From: Curtobacterium sp. 9128
Lineage (GTDB): Bacteria > Actinomycetota > Actinomycetes > Actinomycetales > Microbacteriaceae
Direction: 5' to 3'
Assembly: GCF_900086645.1 (NCBI RefSeq)
Contig: NZ_LT576451.1
Span: 3,286,001 to 3,350,000 of the forward strand
DNA: 64,000 nt
Made by a program: the position numbers and the translations under genes. Of the stretch, positions 24,840-33,046 are shown one piece after another. The first letter of the stretch is position 1. Every line of letters begins with the position of its first letter. Under the pieces are notes generated by a model. The model had not been told where the DNA came from and searched no databases. It was given only the letters and a program-made list of their open reading frames with translations.

Positions 24840-25787
24840 TCAGCCCGCAGAACCGGAACCGGAACCGGAACCGCCACCGGAACCGCCACCGGCACCGCCA
24901 CCGGCGCCGGCCGCCGGACCGGTCACGGACACGTCGAGCCCGAGGTCGAGTGCGCGCGCGGAGTGCGTCAGGGCCCCGACCGAGATGATGTCGACCCCGG
25001 TGGCCGCGATCGCCGCGACGGTGTCGAGGGCCACCCCGCCGGACGCCTCGACGAGCGCGCGTCCGGCCACGAGGTCGACACCCGTCACCAGGTCGTCGAT
25101 CGAGAAGTTGTCGAGCATGATCGTGTCCACTCCGGCGGCGACGACGGGTTCGATCTGGTCGATGCGGTCCACTTCGACCTCGAGGTGCACGGTGTGCCCG
25201 AGACGCTCCCGGGCGTCCCGGATCGCCTGCCCGATGCCGATCCCGCTCGCGAGCAGCACGGCGAGGTGGTTGTCCTTCGCGAGCACCGCGTCGGACAGCG
25301 ACGTCCGGTGGTTGTGGCCGCCGCCGCACCGGACCGCGTACCGCTCGAGCGCACGGAGCCCCGGCGTGGTCTTCCTGGTGTCCACGATCCGTGCCCGGGT
25401 CCCGGCGACGGCCGCGACGTAGTGCGCCGTCGACGTCGCGATGCCCGACATCCGCTGCACGAGGTTGAGTGCGACCCGCTCGGCCCGCAGCACCGCTCGC
25501 GCCGGCCCGGTCACGGTCGCGAGGACGTCACCCGGCTCGAACGGGTCGCCGTCCGCGACGAGGACGGTCGCCGAGATGAGCGGGTCGACCGCGTGCATCA
25601 CGGCGACGAACCCCCCGCCACCACTCAGCACGCCGGGTTCCCGCGCGCCGAGGGTCGCCGTCGCGATCGCGTCGACGGGGATGAGCGTCTCACTCGTGAC
25701 GTCGCCCCACGGTGCGTCCTCCTCGAGCGCGGTCTCGATGACGCGACGGAGCGCGTGCGGCGGGATGGTTCCTGGATCGGTGGTCAT
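24840..25787 (-). CDS. nadC: Nicotinate-nucleotide diphosphorylase (carboxylating)
   Basis: Converts quinolinate and PRPP to nicotinate mononucleotide. The 315-residue protein has the QAPRT signature blocks: EEDAPWGDVTSETLIP near residue 22, ALNLVQRMSGIATSTAHYV, RIVDTRKTTPGLRALERYAVRCGGG with catalytic Arg/Lys residues, HRTSLSDAVLAKDNH, VEVDRIDQ, and DTIMLDNFS with ISVGALTHSARALDLGLD. Beyond residue ~288 is a Gly/Ala/Ser repeat tail (see the microsatellite) not found in family members. The start overlaps the nadB stop by four bases. Confidence 0.95.
   Translation of the reverse strand: MTTDPGTIPPHALRRVIETALEEDAPWGDVTSETLIPVDAIATATLGAREPGVLSGGGGFVAVMHAVDPLISATVLVADGDPFEPGDVLATVTGPARAVLRAERVALNLVQRMSGIATSTAHYVAAVAGTRARIVDTRKTTPGLRALERYAVRCGGGHNHRTSLSDAVLAKDNHLAVLLASGIGIGQAIRDARERLGHTVHLEVEVDRIDQIEPVVAAGVDTIMLDNFSIDDLVTGVDLVAGRALVEASGGVALDTVAAIAATGVDIISVGALTHSARALDLGLDVSVTGPAAGAGGGAGGGSGGGSGSGSGSAG
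24843..24908. repeat. CCGGAA/CCGCCA hexamer microsatellite in the 3' end of nadC
   Basis: A run of about eleven imperfect six-base units (GGAACC, GCCACC, GGCACC) encodes a Gly/Ser-rich tail GGGSGGGSGSGSGSAG at the C-terminus of NadC. Such slippage-prone runs vary in length between strains; the tail lies beyond the folded domain. Confidence 0.75.
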
Positions 25788-27409
25788 GCGAGTGCTTCCT
25801 CGGGGACGGGATCGGAGACGGACGAGCGGACGGCGACCCAGCCGGTCGATGCCGGAGCACCGGGGTCGGTGTCCGGGTGGTCGGTGCGGGCGTGCGCGCC
25901 GCGGGACTCGGTGCGGGCCTCGGCGGCACGGGCCACCAGGCGGGCGAGGTCGAGCAGTGCTCGGTCCTCGTGCTCCAGCACCGTCCGGGGTACGTCCACG
26001 GCGAGCGCCGCGAACTCGCGGCGCGCGGCCGCCAGCCCACCGGCGTCACGGAGCAGACCGACGCGGTCGGTCATGACGGTCTGCACCGTCTGACGGACGT
26101 GCGCCTGCGGGTCCCGGTGATCCGGGCCTCCAGGACGGCACTGCCGGGAGGCCCGGATCGCCGCCGCCTCGTCGCGCACCGTGGTGACGGGGAACGTCGC
26201 ATCGCCGCGCAGGCGGAGCAGGCCGGGTCGCGCCGCGTCGACCGCGTCCGCTGCGCGGACGGCGAAGACCAGTCCTTCGAGCAGCGAGTTCGACGCGAGT
26301 CGGTTCGCGCCGTGCACGCCGGTGCAGGCGGCCTCGCCGATCGCGAGGAGTCCGGGGATGCTGGTGCGTCCCTCCGCGTCGGTCGCGATGCCGCCCATGA
26401 AGTAGTGCGCTGCCGGGGCGACGGGGACGCCCTCCCGGGTCCAGTCGAAGCCGGCTGCACGGGTCGCACGGGTGAGGCCGGGGAACCGTGCGACGAGGAA
26501 GTCCGGGTCGAGGCCGGTCGCGTCGAGGAACACCTGTCCGCCGTCGCGCATCGCGGCCGCGATCCCCCGTGCCACGACGTCACGCGGCGCGAGTTCGGCG
26601 TCCGGGTGGACGTCAGGCATGAAGCGGCGACCGCGTGCGTCGCGGAGGACGGCGCCCTCGCCGCGGACGGCCTCGGAGACGAGCCCGCCGCCGGAGACCG
26701 CGAGCCGGGTGGGGTGGAACTGCATGAACTCGAGGTCCGCGAGGACGGCTCCGGCACGCCAGGCGGCCGCCGCGCCGTCGCCGGTCGCCACGAGCGGGTT
26801 CGTCGTCTCGCGGTACAGGTGTCCGGCTCCCCCGGAGGCGAGCACGACGGCGTCGGCGTCGATGCGGCGCGGCTCGCCCAGCAGGTCGAGCACGTCGATC
26901 CCGACCACCGTGCCGTCCCGCACGACCAGGCCGGTGAGGCAGGTGCGCTCGAGGATCGTGACGTGCTGGCGGTGCAGCGCGCGGATGAGCGTCTGCTCGA
27001 TCGCGGCACCCGTCGCGTCCCCGGCGGCGTGCACGACCCGCCAGCGTCCGTGTGCGGCCTCTCGTCCACGGGCGAGGTCGTCGCCGTACCGGTCGAGGCT
27101 CGCCGGGTCGTCGGTGCGGTCGAACGGGACGCCGAGCGCGAGCAGGTCGCGGACGCGTGCTGGTCCGTCGGAGCAGAGGACCTCGACGGCGCGGGCGTCG
27201 GCGCTGCCCGCCGCCGCGACGTGCGTGTCCGCGGCGTGCAGTGCCACGGTGTCGTCGGCGCCGAGCGCGACGGCGATGCCGCCCTGCGCGTGGCTCGTCG
27301 CGGCGTCCGCGAGGGCACCCTTCGTGACGAGGGTGACGTCGTGGCGGGCGCTCGCACGGATCGCGGCGGTGAGGCCGGCGATGCCGGAACCGACGATGAC
27401 GACGTGCAC
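25784..27409 (-). CDS. nadB: L-aspartate oxidase
   Basis: FAD enzyme that oxidises L-aspartate to iminoaspartate, the first step of de novo NAD synthesis. The 541-residue protein starts GTG at 27409 with AGGA seven bases upstream. It shows the dinucleotide-binding HVVIVGSGIAGLTAAIRA, TSHAQGGIAVAL, ASGGAGHLYRETTNPLVATGDG, EFMQFHPT, LLAIGEAACTGVHGANRLASNSLLEGLVF, all typical. Around residue 420 the protein carries a short extra stretch RASRQCRPGGPDHRD, encoded by a 12-bp-arm palindrome of the dispersed box family. It overlaps nadC by four bases and follows nadA. Confidence 0.95.
   Translation of the reverse strand: MHVVIVGSGIAGLTAAIRASARHDVTLVTKGALADAATSHAQGGIAVALGADDTVALHAADTHVAAAGSADARAVEVLCSDGPARVRDLLALGVPFDRTDDPASLDRYGDDLARGREAAHGRWRVVHAAGDATGAAIEQTLIRALHRQHVTILERTCLTGLVVRDGTVVGIDVLDLLGEPRRIDADAVVLASGGAGHLYRETTNPLVATGDGAAAAWRAGAVLADLEFMQFHPTRLAVSGGGLVSEAVRGEGAVLRDARGRRFMPDVHPDAELAPRDVVARGIAAAMRDGGQVFLDATGLDPDFLVARFPGLTRATRAAGFDWTREGVPVAPAAHYFMGGIATDAEGRTSIPGLLAIGEAACTGVHGANRLASNSLLEGLVFAVRAADAVDAARPGLLRLRGDATFPVTTVRDEAAAIRASRQCRPGGPDHRDPQAHVRQTVQTVMTDRVGLLRDAGGLAAARREFAALAVDVPRTVLEHEDRALLDLARLVARAAEARTESRGAHARTDHPDTDPGAPASTGWVAVRSSVSDPVPEEALA
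26120..26158. repeat. Dispersed box as a hairpin inside nadB
   Basis: ATCCGGGCCTCC and GGAGGCCCGGAT form a perfect 12-bp inverted repeat in the nadB coding sequence. The 19 bases GCCGGGAGGCCCGGATCGC are identical to 11417-11435 in the LysR-type gene, and a close copy is in the DUF2071 gene at 53157. The frame is kept, giving PGGPD in the protein. Confidence 0.7.
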
Positions 27410-27418
27410 GGCGTCGTC

Positions 27419-28690
27419 CTAGTCCCGCGGCTTCGCGGCGAGCATGCGTTCGAGGGCGACCTTGGCGTCGGCCTTGACCTCGTCCGGGACGACGATCTCG
27501 TTGAGGACCTCGCCGCGCACGAGCGCCTCGAGCACCCACGCCAGGTACCCGGGGTGGATCCGGTACATCGTCGAGCACGGGCAGACGACCGGGTCGAGGC
27601 AGAAGATCGTGTGCTGCGGGTACTCGGCCGCGAGCCGGTTGACCATGTTGATCTCGGTGCCGATCGCGAACGTGGTCGGTTCGGTCGCGGCCGCGACGGT
27701 CTTCCGGATGAGGTCCGTGCTGCCGGCGGCATCGGCGGCGTCGACGACGGCCATGGGGCACTCCGGGTGCACGATCACCTGGACGCCGGGGTGGTCGCGG
27801 CGGGCCTGGTCGATCTGGTCGACGGTGAAGCGGCGGTGCACGGAGCAGAAGCCGTGCCAGAGGACGACCTTCGCATCCTGCAGGTCCTCGGCGGTGTTCC
27901 CGCCGAGGGGCTTCCTCGGGTTCCACATCGGCATCAGGTCGGTGCTGATGCCCATCGCCTTCGCGGTGTTGCGCCCGAGGTGCTGGTCGGGGAAGAACAG
28001 CACGCGCTGTCCCCGCTCGAACGCCCACTCGAGCACGGTCGCCGCGTTGGAGCTGGTGCAGACGATGCCGCCGTGGCGACCGCAGAACGCCTTGAGGTCG
28101 GCGGCGGAGTTCATGTACGTGACGGGGATGACCGGCACGCGGCCGTCGGCGTCGGGTTCGGTGCCGTAGACGGACTCGAGCTCGGCCCATGCCGCCTCGA
28201 CGCTGTCGATGTCGGCCATGTCGGCCATCGAGCAGCCCGCCGCGAGGTTCGGCAGGATGACGCGCTGGTCGTCACGGGCGAGGACGTCTGCGGTCTCCGC
28301 CATGAAGTGCACGCCGCAGAAGACGATCGCCTCGGCATCGGGCTTCGTCAGGGCGGCGTTGGCGAGCTGGAACGAGTCGCCGAGGAAGTCCGCGTGCCGG
28401 ACGACCTCGTCGCGCTGGTAGAAGTGGCCGAGCACCACGACCCGGTCCCCCAGCGTCGCCTTCGCCCGCTCGATGCGCTCGTGCAGTTCCTCCACCGGCG
28501 CGTGCTTGTACTCGTCCGGGATCACGCCCTGCCGCGGTGCGGAGGTCGGGATGACGTCGGACATCGACGAACCGGGGCCGTAGCCGGGCCTGGCGTCGAA
28601 GTCCCACGTCGGCATCGCGAGGTCCGGCGTACAGGTGCTGCCGTCGGCCTTGCCGTTGGAGATGAGCTCGATGGTCGTTGCGATGGACAC
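27419..28690 (-). CDS. nadA: Quinolinate synthase
   Basis: [4Fe-4S] enzyme that condenses iminoaspartate with dihydroxyacetone phosphate to quinolinate. The 423-residue protein keeps the family blocks: VVLGHFYQRDEVVRHADFLGDS, VFCGVHFMAETADVL with a cluster cysteine, NLAAGCSMADMAD, VTYMNSAADLKAFCGRHGGIVCTSSNA with a further cysteine, FFPDQHLGRNTA, VIVHPECPM and VNRLAAEYP, then DPVVCPCSTMYRI with the last cluster cysteines. The GTG at 28690 is preceded by AGGAACCACC. It sits eight bases after nrtR and ten before nadB, so one operon. Confidence 0.95.
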   Translation of the reverse strand: MSIATTIELISNGKADGSTCTPDLAMPTWDFDARPGYGPGSSMSDVIPTSAPRQGVIPDEYKHAPVEELHERIERAKATLGDRVVVLGHFYQRDEVVRHADFLGDSFQLANAALTKPDAEAIVFCGVHFMAETADVLARDDQRVILPNLAAGCSMADMADIDSVEAAWAELESVYGTEPDADGRVPVIPVTYMNSAADLKAFCGRHGGIVCTSSNAATVLEWAFERGQRVLFFPDQHLGRNTAKAMGISTDLMPMWNPRKPLGGNTAEDLQDAKVVLWHGFCSVHRRFTVDQIDQARRDHPGVQVIVHPECPMAVVDAADAAGSTDLIRKTVAAATEPTTFAIGTEINMVNRLAAEYPQHTIFCLDPVVCPCSTMYRIHPGYLAWVLEALVRGEVLNEIVVPDEVKADAKVALERMLAAKPRD

Positions 28691-28698
28691 GGTGGTTC

Positions 28699-29415
28699 CT
28701 ATCGGTTCTGCGGTCGTGTCTGGTTCTCGGTCGTGGTGCCCTGTCGCAGCGGGCCGTTGTCCGCGTACGCGAGGTCGGGGTTCGAGCGGTACAGCCGGGC
28801 CGGACGGTGCCGGTCCCCGCTCGTGGTCTCGTCGGTGGCGATCACGGCGTCGGACTGCGCAACCTGCCGCCGGAAGTTCGCGGGGTCGAGCGGACGACCG
28901 AGCACGGCCTCGTACACGGCGCGGAGCTCGGCGAGGGTGAACCGGTCGCCGAGGAACGCCTGCGCGATGCGGGAGTACGACATCTTGTTCCGCAGCCGCC
29001 AGAGGGCGTACTCGGCGATGTGGTCGTGGTCGAACGCGAGCGGCGGGTGCTCGTCGGCGAGGAACCACCGCACGTTCCAGTCGTCCGGCACGACGCTCGC
29101 TTCGTCCGGGCGGACCAGCGCCCAGTACACGATCGACACGACGCGGGTCGGGGACCGGTCCACGTCGCCGAACGCGTAGAGCTGCTCGAGGTAGCGCGGC
29201 TGGACGTTGGTCGTCTCGCGCAGGCGGGCGGCCGCGGAGTCCTCGAGCCCCTCGTCCGGACGGACCCAGCCACCGGGGAGCGCCCACGATCCCTCGTACG
29301 GCTCGGCGGTGCGGCGGACGAGCGGCATCCACAGCGCCGGCGCCCCTGTGTCGGGGTGCGGGCGCAGCGCGACGATCACGGTCGAGACCGCGACGCGGAT
29401 TGCTGATTCATCCAT
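28699..29415 (-). CDS. nrtR: NrtR-type NUDIX transcriptional regulator of NAD metabolism
   Basis: A 238-residue protein with an N-terminal NUDIX-like domain (residues ~8-140; GSWALPGGWVRPDEGLEDSAAARLRETTNV) and a C-terminal winged helix (YALWRLRNKMSYSRIAQAFLGDRFTLAELRAVYEAVLG...NFRRQV). In NrtR proteins the NUDIX fold binds ADP-ribose and the wing binds DNA. The NUDIX box here is degenerate (RLRETTN rather than REL.EE.G), as expected for a regulator. Position as first gene of nadA-nadB-nadC-nifS supports autoregulation of the cluster. Confidence 0.9.
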   Translation of the reverse strand: MDESAIRVAVSTVIVALRPHPDTGAPALWMPLVRRTAEPYEGSWALPGGWVRPDEGLEDSAAARLRETTNVQPRYLEQLYAFGDVDRSPTRVVSIVYWALVRPDEASVVPDDWNVRWFLADEHPPLAFDHDHIAEYALWRLRNKMSYSRIAQAFLGDRFTLAELRAVYEAVLGRPLDPANFRRQVAQSDAVIATDETTSGDRHRPARLYRSNPDLAYADNGPLRQGTTTENQTRPQNR

Positions 29416-29431
29416 GGTGCCTGCGTTCAGG

Positions 29432-29456
29432 TTTGATTGACCTTAAGTGTTCTGGT
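29432..29456 (-). promoter_or_regulatory. Candidate NrtR operator/promoter region
   Basis: The AT-rich stretch just upstream of nrtR contains ACACTTAAGGT, a near-palindrome around CTTAAG, in an otherwise GC-rich gap (29416-29572) shared with the divergent acylphosphatase gene. Position fits an autoregulatory NrtR site; I cannot confirm that the sequence matches a known NrtR motif. Confidence 0.3.
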
Positions 29457-29572
29457 TCCAGTGACTCTATCACCGCCTCCACATGCCGGCGACACGTTGC
29501 CGAAACAATCGGTCACGGCCCCGAAAAACCCTGGTGATGCCCGGGAAACCCGACCCGCATACATTGGGCGAC

Positions 29573-29854
29573 ATGACAACGGTGACCAGGGTGCACGCCA
29601 TCGTCTCGGGGACGGTCCAGGGGGTCGGGTTCCGCTACTGGACGGCACGCAAGGCGGACGGGCTCGAGCTGACGGGCTACGCACGGAACCTCTTCGACGG
29701 CACGGTCGAGGTCGAGGCGGAGGGGCCGTCGCCCGCCGTGGACGCCCTCGTGGAGATGCTGCACACCGGGCCGCCGTCGGCGAGCGTGACCGAGGTCTCG
29801 ACGCGCCCGGTCGTCCCGCACGGCGACGCCGCGTCGTTCGACATCCTGCACTGA
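29573..29854 (+). CDS. acyP: Acylphosphatase
   Basis: Hydrolyses acylphosphates such as 1,3-bisphosphoglycerate. The 93-residue protein has the complete signature: IVSGTVQGVGFRYWTARKA with the catalytic Arg near residue 21, and GYARNLFDGTVEVEAEG with the catalytic Asn near residue 39. ATG at 29573 gives the family length. It stands alone, divergent from nrtR. Confidence 0.95.
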   Translation: MTTVTRVHAIVSGTVQGVGFRYWTARKADGLELTGYARNLFDGTVEVEAEGPSPAVDALVEMLHTGPPSASVTEVSTRPVVPHGDAASFDILH

Positions 29855-29989
29855 CCGTTCACCACGGGTGTCGGTGGATCGCGGAATAATCGAGTCCGTT
29901 CAGGTGCTGCACACCCAGTGCCCGGCGTGACGCCCGGTCACGCGTCCGCTCGTGCGGACTCCCCACAATCCACCGTTCGGAGCCGCCAC

Positions 29990-31474
29990 ATGACCGACCA
30001 CGCCATCGACACCGCGCCACGGACCGGCAGCGTCCCGGCGCGCACGGCTGCCGACGACCGCCTGGTCATCGGGCTGCTGCTCGTGTCCGCGTTCGTCGTG
30101 ATCCTCAACGAGACGATCATGGGTGTCGCGCTGCCGCGGCTCATGGACGACCTCGACATCAGTGCGGCGACCGGGCAGTGGCTGACGACCGGGTTCCTCC
30201 TGACGATGGCCGTCGTCATCCCGATCACCGGGTTCTTGCTGCAGCGCTTCAACACGCGGCCGGTCTTCATGTGGGCGATGAGCCTGTTCTCCGCCGGCAC
30301 GCTCATCGCGCTCCTGGCTCCCGGGTTCGCCACCCTGCTCGTCGGGCGCATCGTCCAGGCGAGCGGCACGGCGATCATGATGCCGCTGCTCATGACGACC
30401 GTCCTGACGCTCGTCGATCCGGCACACCGCGGTCGGATCATGGGCAACATCTCGATCGTCATCTCGGTCGCCCCCGCGGTCGGGCCGACCATCTCCGGGC
30501 TCATCCTCAACGCGTTCTCGTGGCGCTGGCTGTTCGGGTTCGTGCTGCCGATCGCGATCGCCGCGCTGATCCTCGGCATGGTGAAGGTCCGGAACGTGGG
30601 CACCCCGCGGCCCGCCCCGCTCGACGTGCTCTCGGTCGTGCTCTCCGCCTTCGCGTTCGGCGGCGTCGTGTACGGCCTGTCGAGCATCGCCGAGATCGCC
30701 ACCAGCGGACCGGTCGTCCCGATCGCGGCCCTCGTGGTCGGTGTCGTCGGGCTCGTGCTGTTCGTCCTCCGGCAGACCCGGCTCCAGCGCAGCGACCGCG
30801 CCCTGCTCGACCTCCGCACGTTCCAGAGCCGGGGCTTCACCGTCCCGATCGTCGGGATGGGGCTGAGCTTCCTTGTCATGCTCGGCACGCTGATCCTGCT
30901 GCCGATCTACCTCGAGCGCGTCCTCGGGCTCGAGGTCCTGAACGTCGGTCTCCTCCTGCTCCCCGGCGGCCTGCTCATGGGTCTGCTCTCCCCGATCGTC
31001 GGGCGCATCTACGACCGGCGCGGGCCGCGGGTCCTCCTCATCCCGGGCACGATCATCATCAGCGTCGTGATGTGGGGGTTGTCCACGGTCGGCACGGACA
31101 CGAGCGTGTGGTTCGTCCTCGGCGCCCACGTCGTGCTGAGCATCGGGCTCGCCCTGACCTTCACGCCGCTCTTCACCGCGGCACTCGGCGTGCTGCCGCC
31201 GAAGCTCTACTCGCACGGCAGCGCGGTCCTCGGCACGACGCAGCAGCTCGCGGGTGCCGCCGGCACGGCGCTGTTCGTGACGTTCCTGACGATCGGCGCG
31301 GCGACGGCGACGGCGGGCTCCGGGGCAGAGGGCGTGGCGCTCGCGACGGCGTCCGGCGTGAAGACGGCGTTCCTCGTCGGCGGCGTCATCTCGCTCTTCG
31401 GGATCCTCACCGCCTTCTTCGTGCGGAAGCCCGAACTGCCAGAGGGCGCCCCGACGCCCCCGCCGGCGCACTAG
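29990..31474 (+). CDS. MFS transporter, DHA2-type drug/proton antiporter
   Basis: A 494-residue carrier with about 14 helices, as in the DHA2 (EmrB/QacA) group. Motifs: FVVILNETIMGVALPRLMDDL (motif D1 region near the first helix), LTTGFLLTMAVVIPITGFL, RIVQASGTAIMMPLLMTTVL (motif C-like GP region SVAPAVGPTISGLIL follows). The ATG at 29990 has GGAG eight bases upstream. Likely exports toxic compounds; substrate unknown. It is followed by a tandem repeat and a very strong hairpin terminator. Confidence 0.87.
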   Translation: MTDHAIDTAPRTGSVPARTAADDRLVIGLLLVSAFVVILNETIMGVALPRLMDDLDISAATGQWLTTGFLLTMAVVIPITGFLLQRFNTRPVFMWAMSLFSAGTLIALLAPGFATLLVGRIVQASGTAIMMPLLMTTVLTLVDPAHRGRIMGNISIVISVAPAVGPTISGLILNAFSWRWLFGFVLPIAIAALILGMVKVRNVGTPRPAPLDVLSVVLSAFAFGGVVYGLSSIAEIATSGPVVPIAALVVGVVGLVLFVLRQTRLQRSDRALLDLRTFQSRGFTVPIVGMGLSFLVMLGTLILLPIYLERVLGLEVLNVGLLLLPGGLLMGLLSPIVGRIYDRRGPRVLLIPGTIIISVVMWGLSTVGTDTSVWFVLGAHVVLSIGLALTFTPLFTAALGVLPPKLYSHGSAVLGTTQQLAGAAGTALFVTFLTIGAATATAGSGAEGVALATASGVKTAFLVGGVISLFGILTAFFVRKPELPEGAPTPPPAH

Positions 31475-31490
31475 CCCGCCACGGGAGCCC

Positions 31491-31550
31491 GCGCGCCCGG
31501 CGGGGCTGACGCGCGCCCGGCGGCGCACCCGCGCGCCCGGCGGCGCACCC
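31491..31550. repeat. Three tandem 20-bp units
   Basis: Three consecutive copies of GCGCGCCCGGCGGCGCACCC; copies two and three are identical and copy one ends GGGCTGAC instead. They fill the gap between the MFS stop and the terminator hairpin. No coding role. Confidence 0.8.
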
Positions 31551-31559
31551 GCGGTCGCA

Positions 31560-31613
31560 CCCCGTCACGAACATCGCGCCCCGTCACGGCGGGGCGCGAT
31601 GTTCGTGACGGGG
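31560..31613. terminator. Perfect 24-bp-arm hairpin terminator
   Basis: Two perfect 24-base arms (beginning CCCCGTCACGAACATCGC) pair across the six-base loop TCACGG. It lies 86 bases after the MFS stop and 67 before the alditol oxidase start. One of the strongest stem-loops in the window; symmetric, so it could act for either strand. No U-tract. Confidence 0.7.
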
Positions 31614-31679
31614 CGCGATCTCTCGCCGGCCCGCCGCCCGGCGCCCGCGGCGCACACCCGCGCGTGGCATCGTGGGCGC

Positions 31680-32918
31680 ATGCGGTCGACGACGAGCGAG
31701 CTCAACTGGTCCGGCACGGTCACGTACACCTCGGAGCGCGTCGAACGCCCGAGCACGCTGGACGAAGCCGCCGCGATCGTCGCCAGGGAGCCCCGGGTCC
31801 ACGGTCTCGGCACCCGGCACTCGTTCAACGACGTCGCGGACGCTCCCGGGGTGCTGCTCGACCTGACGGCGATCCCGACCGACCTGGTGATCGACCGCAT
31901 GCCCGACGGCCGCGCGACCGCCACGCTCGGCGCGGGCACCAGGTACGGCGACGTCGCCCCCGCGATCGACGACGCCGGCTTCGCGCTGCACAACATGGGG
32001 TCGCTCCCGCACATCTCGATCGGCGGCGCGATCGCCACCGGCACCCACGGCTCCGGCACCGCCCTCGGGTCGCTCTCGACGGCCGTCAGGAGCCTCGAGC
32101 TGCTGGGTCCGGACGGCGAGACGCGCACCATCGGCAGCAACGGCATCGACGGAGCCGGCAGCGTCCTGCACCTCGGCCTCCTCGGCATCGTGACCCGGGT
32201 GACGCTCGACCTCGAGCCGACCTACGCCATGCGCCAGGACGCGTACGGCCCGTTCCCGTGGCGGACGTTCCTCGACCACGCCGCCGAGATCCACGCCGCC
32301 GGCACCTCGGTCTGCTCGTACACGCGCTTCGGCGACGAGATCAGCGAGGTGCTCGTGAAGACCCGCAGCGAGCACGTGCCCGACGAGCTCGTCGGCGCAC
32401 CGCGGCTGCCAGGGACGCCGGGAGACGAGCACCGCACCGCCCGCGACGGGTCGATGGGCCCGTGGTGGGACCGACTCCCGCACTTCCCGATCGGCACGGT
32501 CCCGTCCCACGGGTCAGAGGTGCAGAGCGAGCACTTCGTCCCGATCCGGCACGCAGCAGCCGCCCTCGACGCCCTCCGCGGGCTGGCCGACCGCATCCAG
32601 CCACACCTGCACGTCGCCGAGCTCCGCACGATGGCGGCCGACGACCTCTGGCTCTCCCCCACGCAGGGCGATGACGTGTTCTGCATCGCGTTCACCTGGA
32701 AGAAGCACCCCGTCGAGGTCGCGGCACTCCTCCCCGACCTCGAGGCGCGGCTCGCCCCCTTCGACGCCCGTCCGCACTGGGGCAAGATGAGCTCGCTCGA
32801 CGCGGATGCGGTGGCAGCGCTGTACCCGCGGCTGCCCGCGTTCCGCGACCTGGTCCGCAGCGCCGACCCGGACCGGACGTTCGCGTCCGCCTTCGGCGAG
32901 CGCGTCCTGCGGACCTGA
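31680..32918 (+). CDS. FAD-dependent alditol/xylitol oxidase (AldO-like)
   Basis: Oxidises the terminal CH2OH of polyols to aldehydes with release of H2O2. The 412-residue protein follows Streptomyces AldO closely: NWSGTVTYTSERVERP at the start, GLGTRHSFNDVAD with the histidine that carries FAD covalently in AldO, LPHISIGGAIATGTHGSG, GVPGPW-like GSMGPWWDRLPHFPIG, EVQSEHFVPIRHA, ELRTMAADDLWLSP, and FDARPHWGKMSSLDADAVAALYPRL near the end. No signal peptide. ATG at 31680 gives the family N-terminus. Monocistronic; polyol uptake genes are not adjacent. Confidence 0.92.
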   Translation: MRSTTSELNWSGTVTYTSERVERPSTLDEAAAIVAREPRVHGLGTRHSFNDVADAPGVLLDLTAIPTDLVIDRMPDGRATATLGAGTRYGDVAPAIDDAGFALHNMGSLPHISIGGAIATGTHGSGTALGSLSTAVRSLELLGPDGETRTIGSNGIDGAGSVLHLGLLGIVTRVTLDLEPTYAMRQDAYGPFPWRTFLDHAAEIHAAGTSVCSYTRFGDEISEVLVKTRSEHVPDELVGAPRLPGTPGDEHRTARDGSMGPWWDRLPHFPIGTVPSHGSEVQSEHFVPIRHAAAALDALRGLADRIQPHLHVAELRTMAADDLWLSPTQGDDVFCIAFTWKKHPVEVAALLPDLEARLAPFDARPHWGKMSSLDADAVAALYPRLPAFRDLVRSADPDRTFASAFGERVLRT

Positions 32919-32936
32919 GCCGAGCCTCCAGTCCGG
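32917..32936. repeat. Dispersed GAGCCTCC box (family A)
   Basis: GAGCCGAGCCTCCAGTCCGG, starting in the last two bases of the alditol oxidase gene. A nearly identical stretch (two differences) is in the CoaBC linker at 51457. Further along this convergent gap, GCCGGTG...CACCGGC (33008-33034) can form a small terminator stem. Confidence 0.65.
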
Positions 32937-33046
32937 CAGTCCACCGGCCACCGAACTGGGCCCACGCCGCCGGTTCCCGGCCGACGCGCCAGCGGCGGAC
33001 GGGCCGTGCCGGTGGGGAGAGGCTCCGCACCGGCCCGCCACCCCGC

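Noticed and set aside
24839-24901. Upstream ATG for the cysteine desulfurase (24901)
   Set aside because: Would add a Val/Pro repeat tail read from the nadC microsatellite; the GTG at 24838 fits the family start.
25877-29179. 1100-codon plus-strand open frame across the nad genes
   Set aside because: Antisense to nadB, nadA and nrtR, which have complete family motifs; translation has no recognisable domain.
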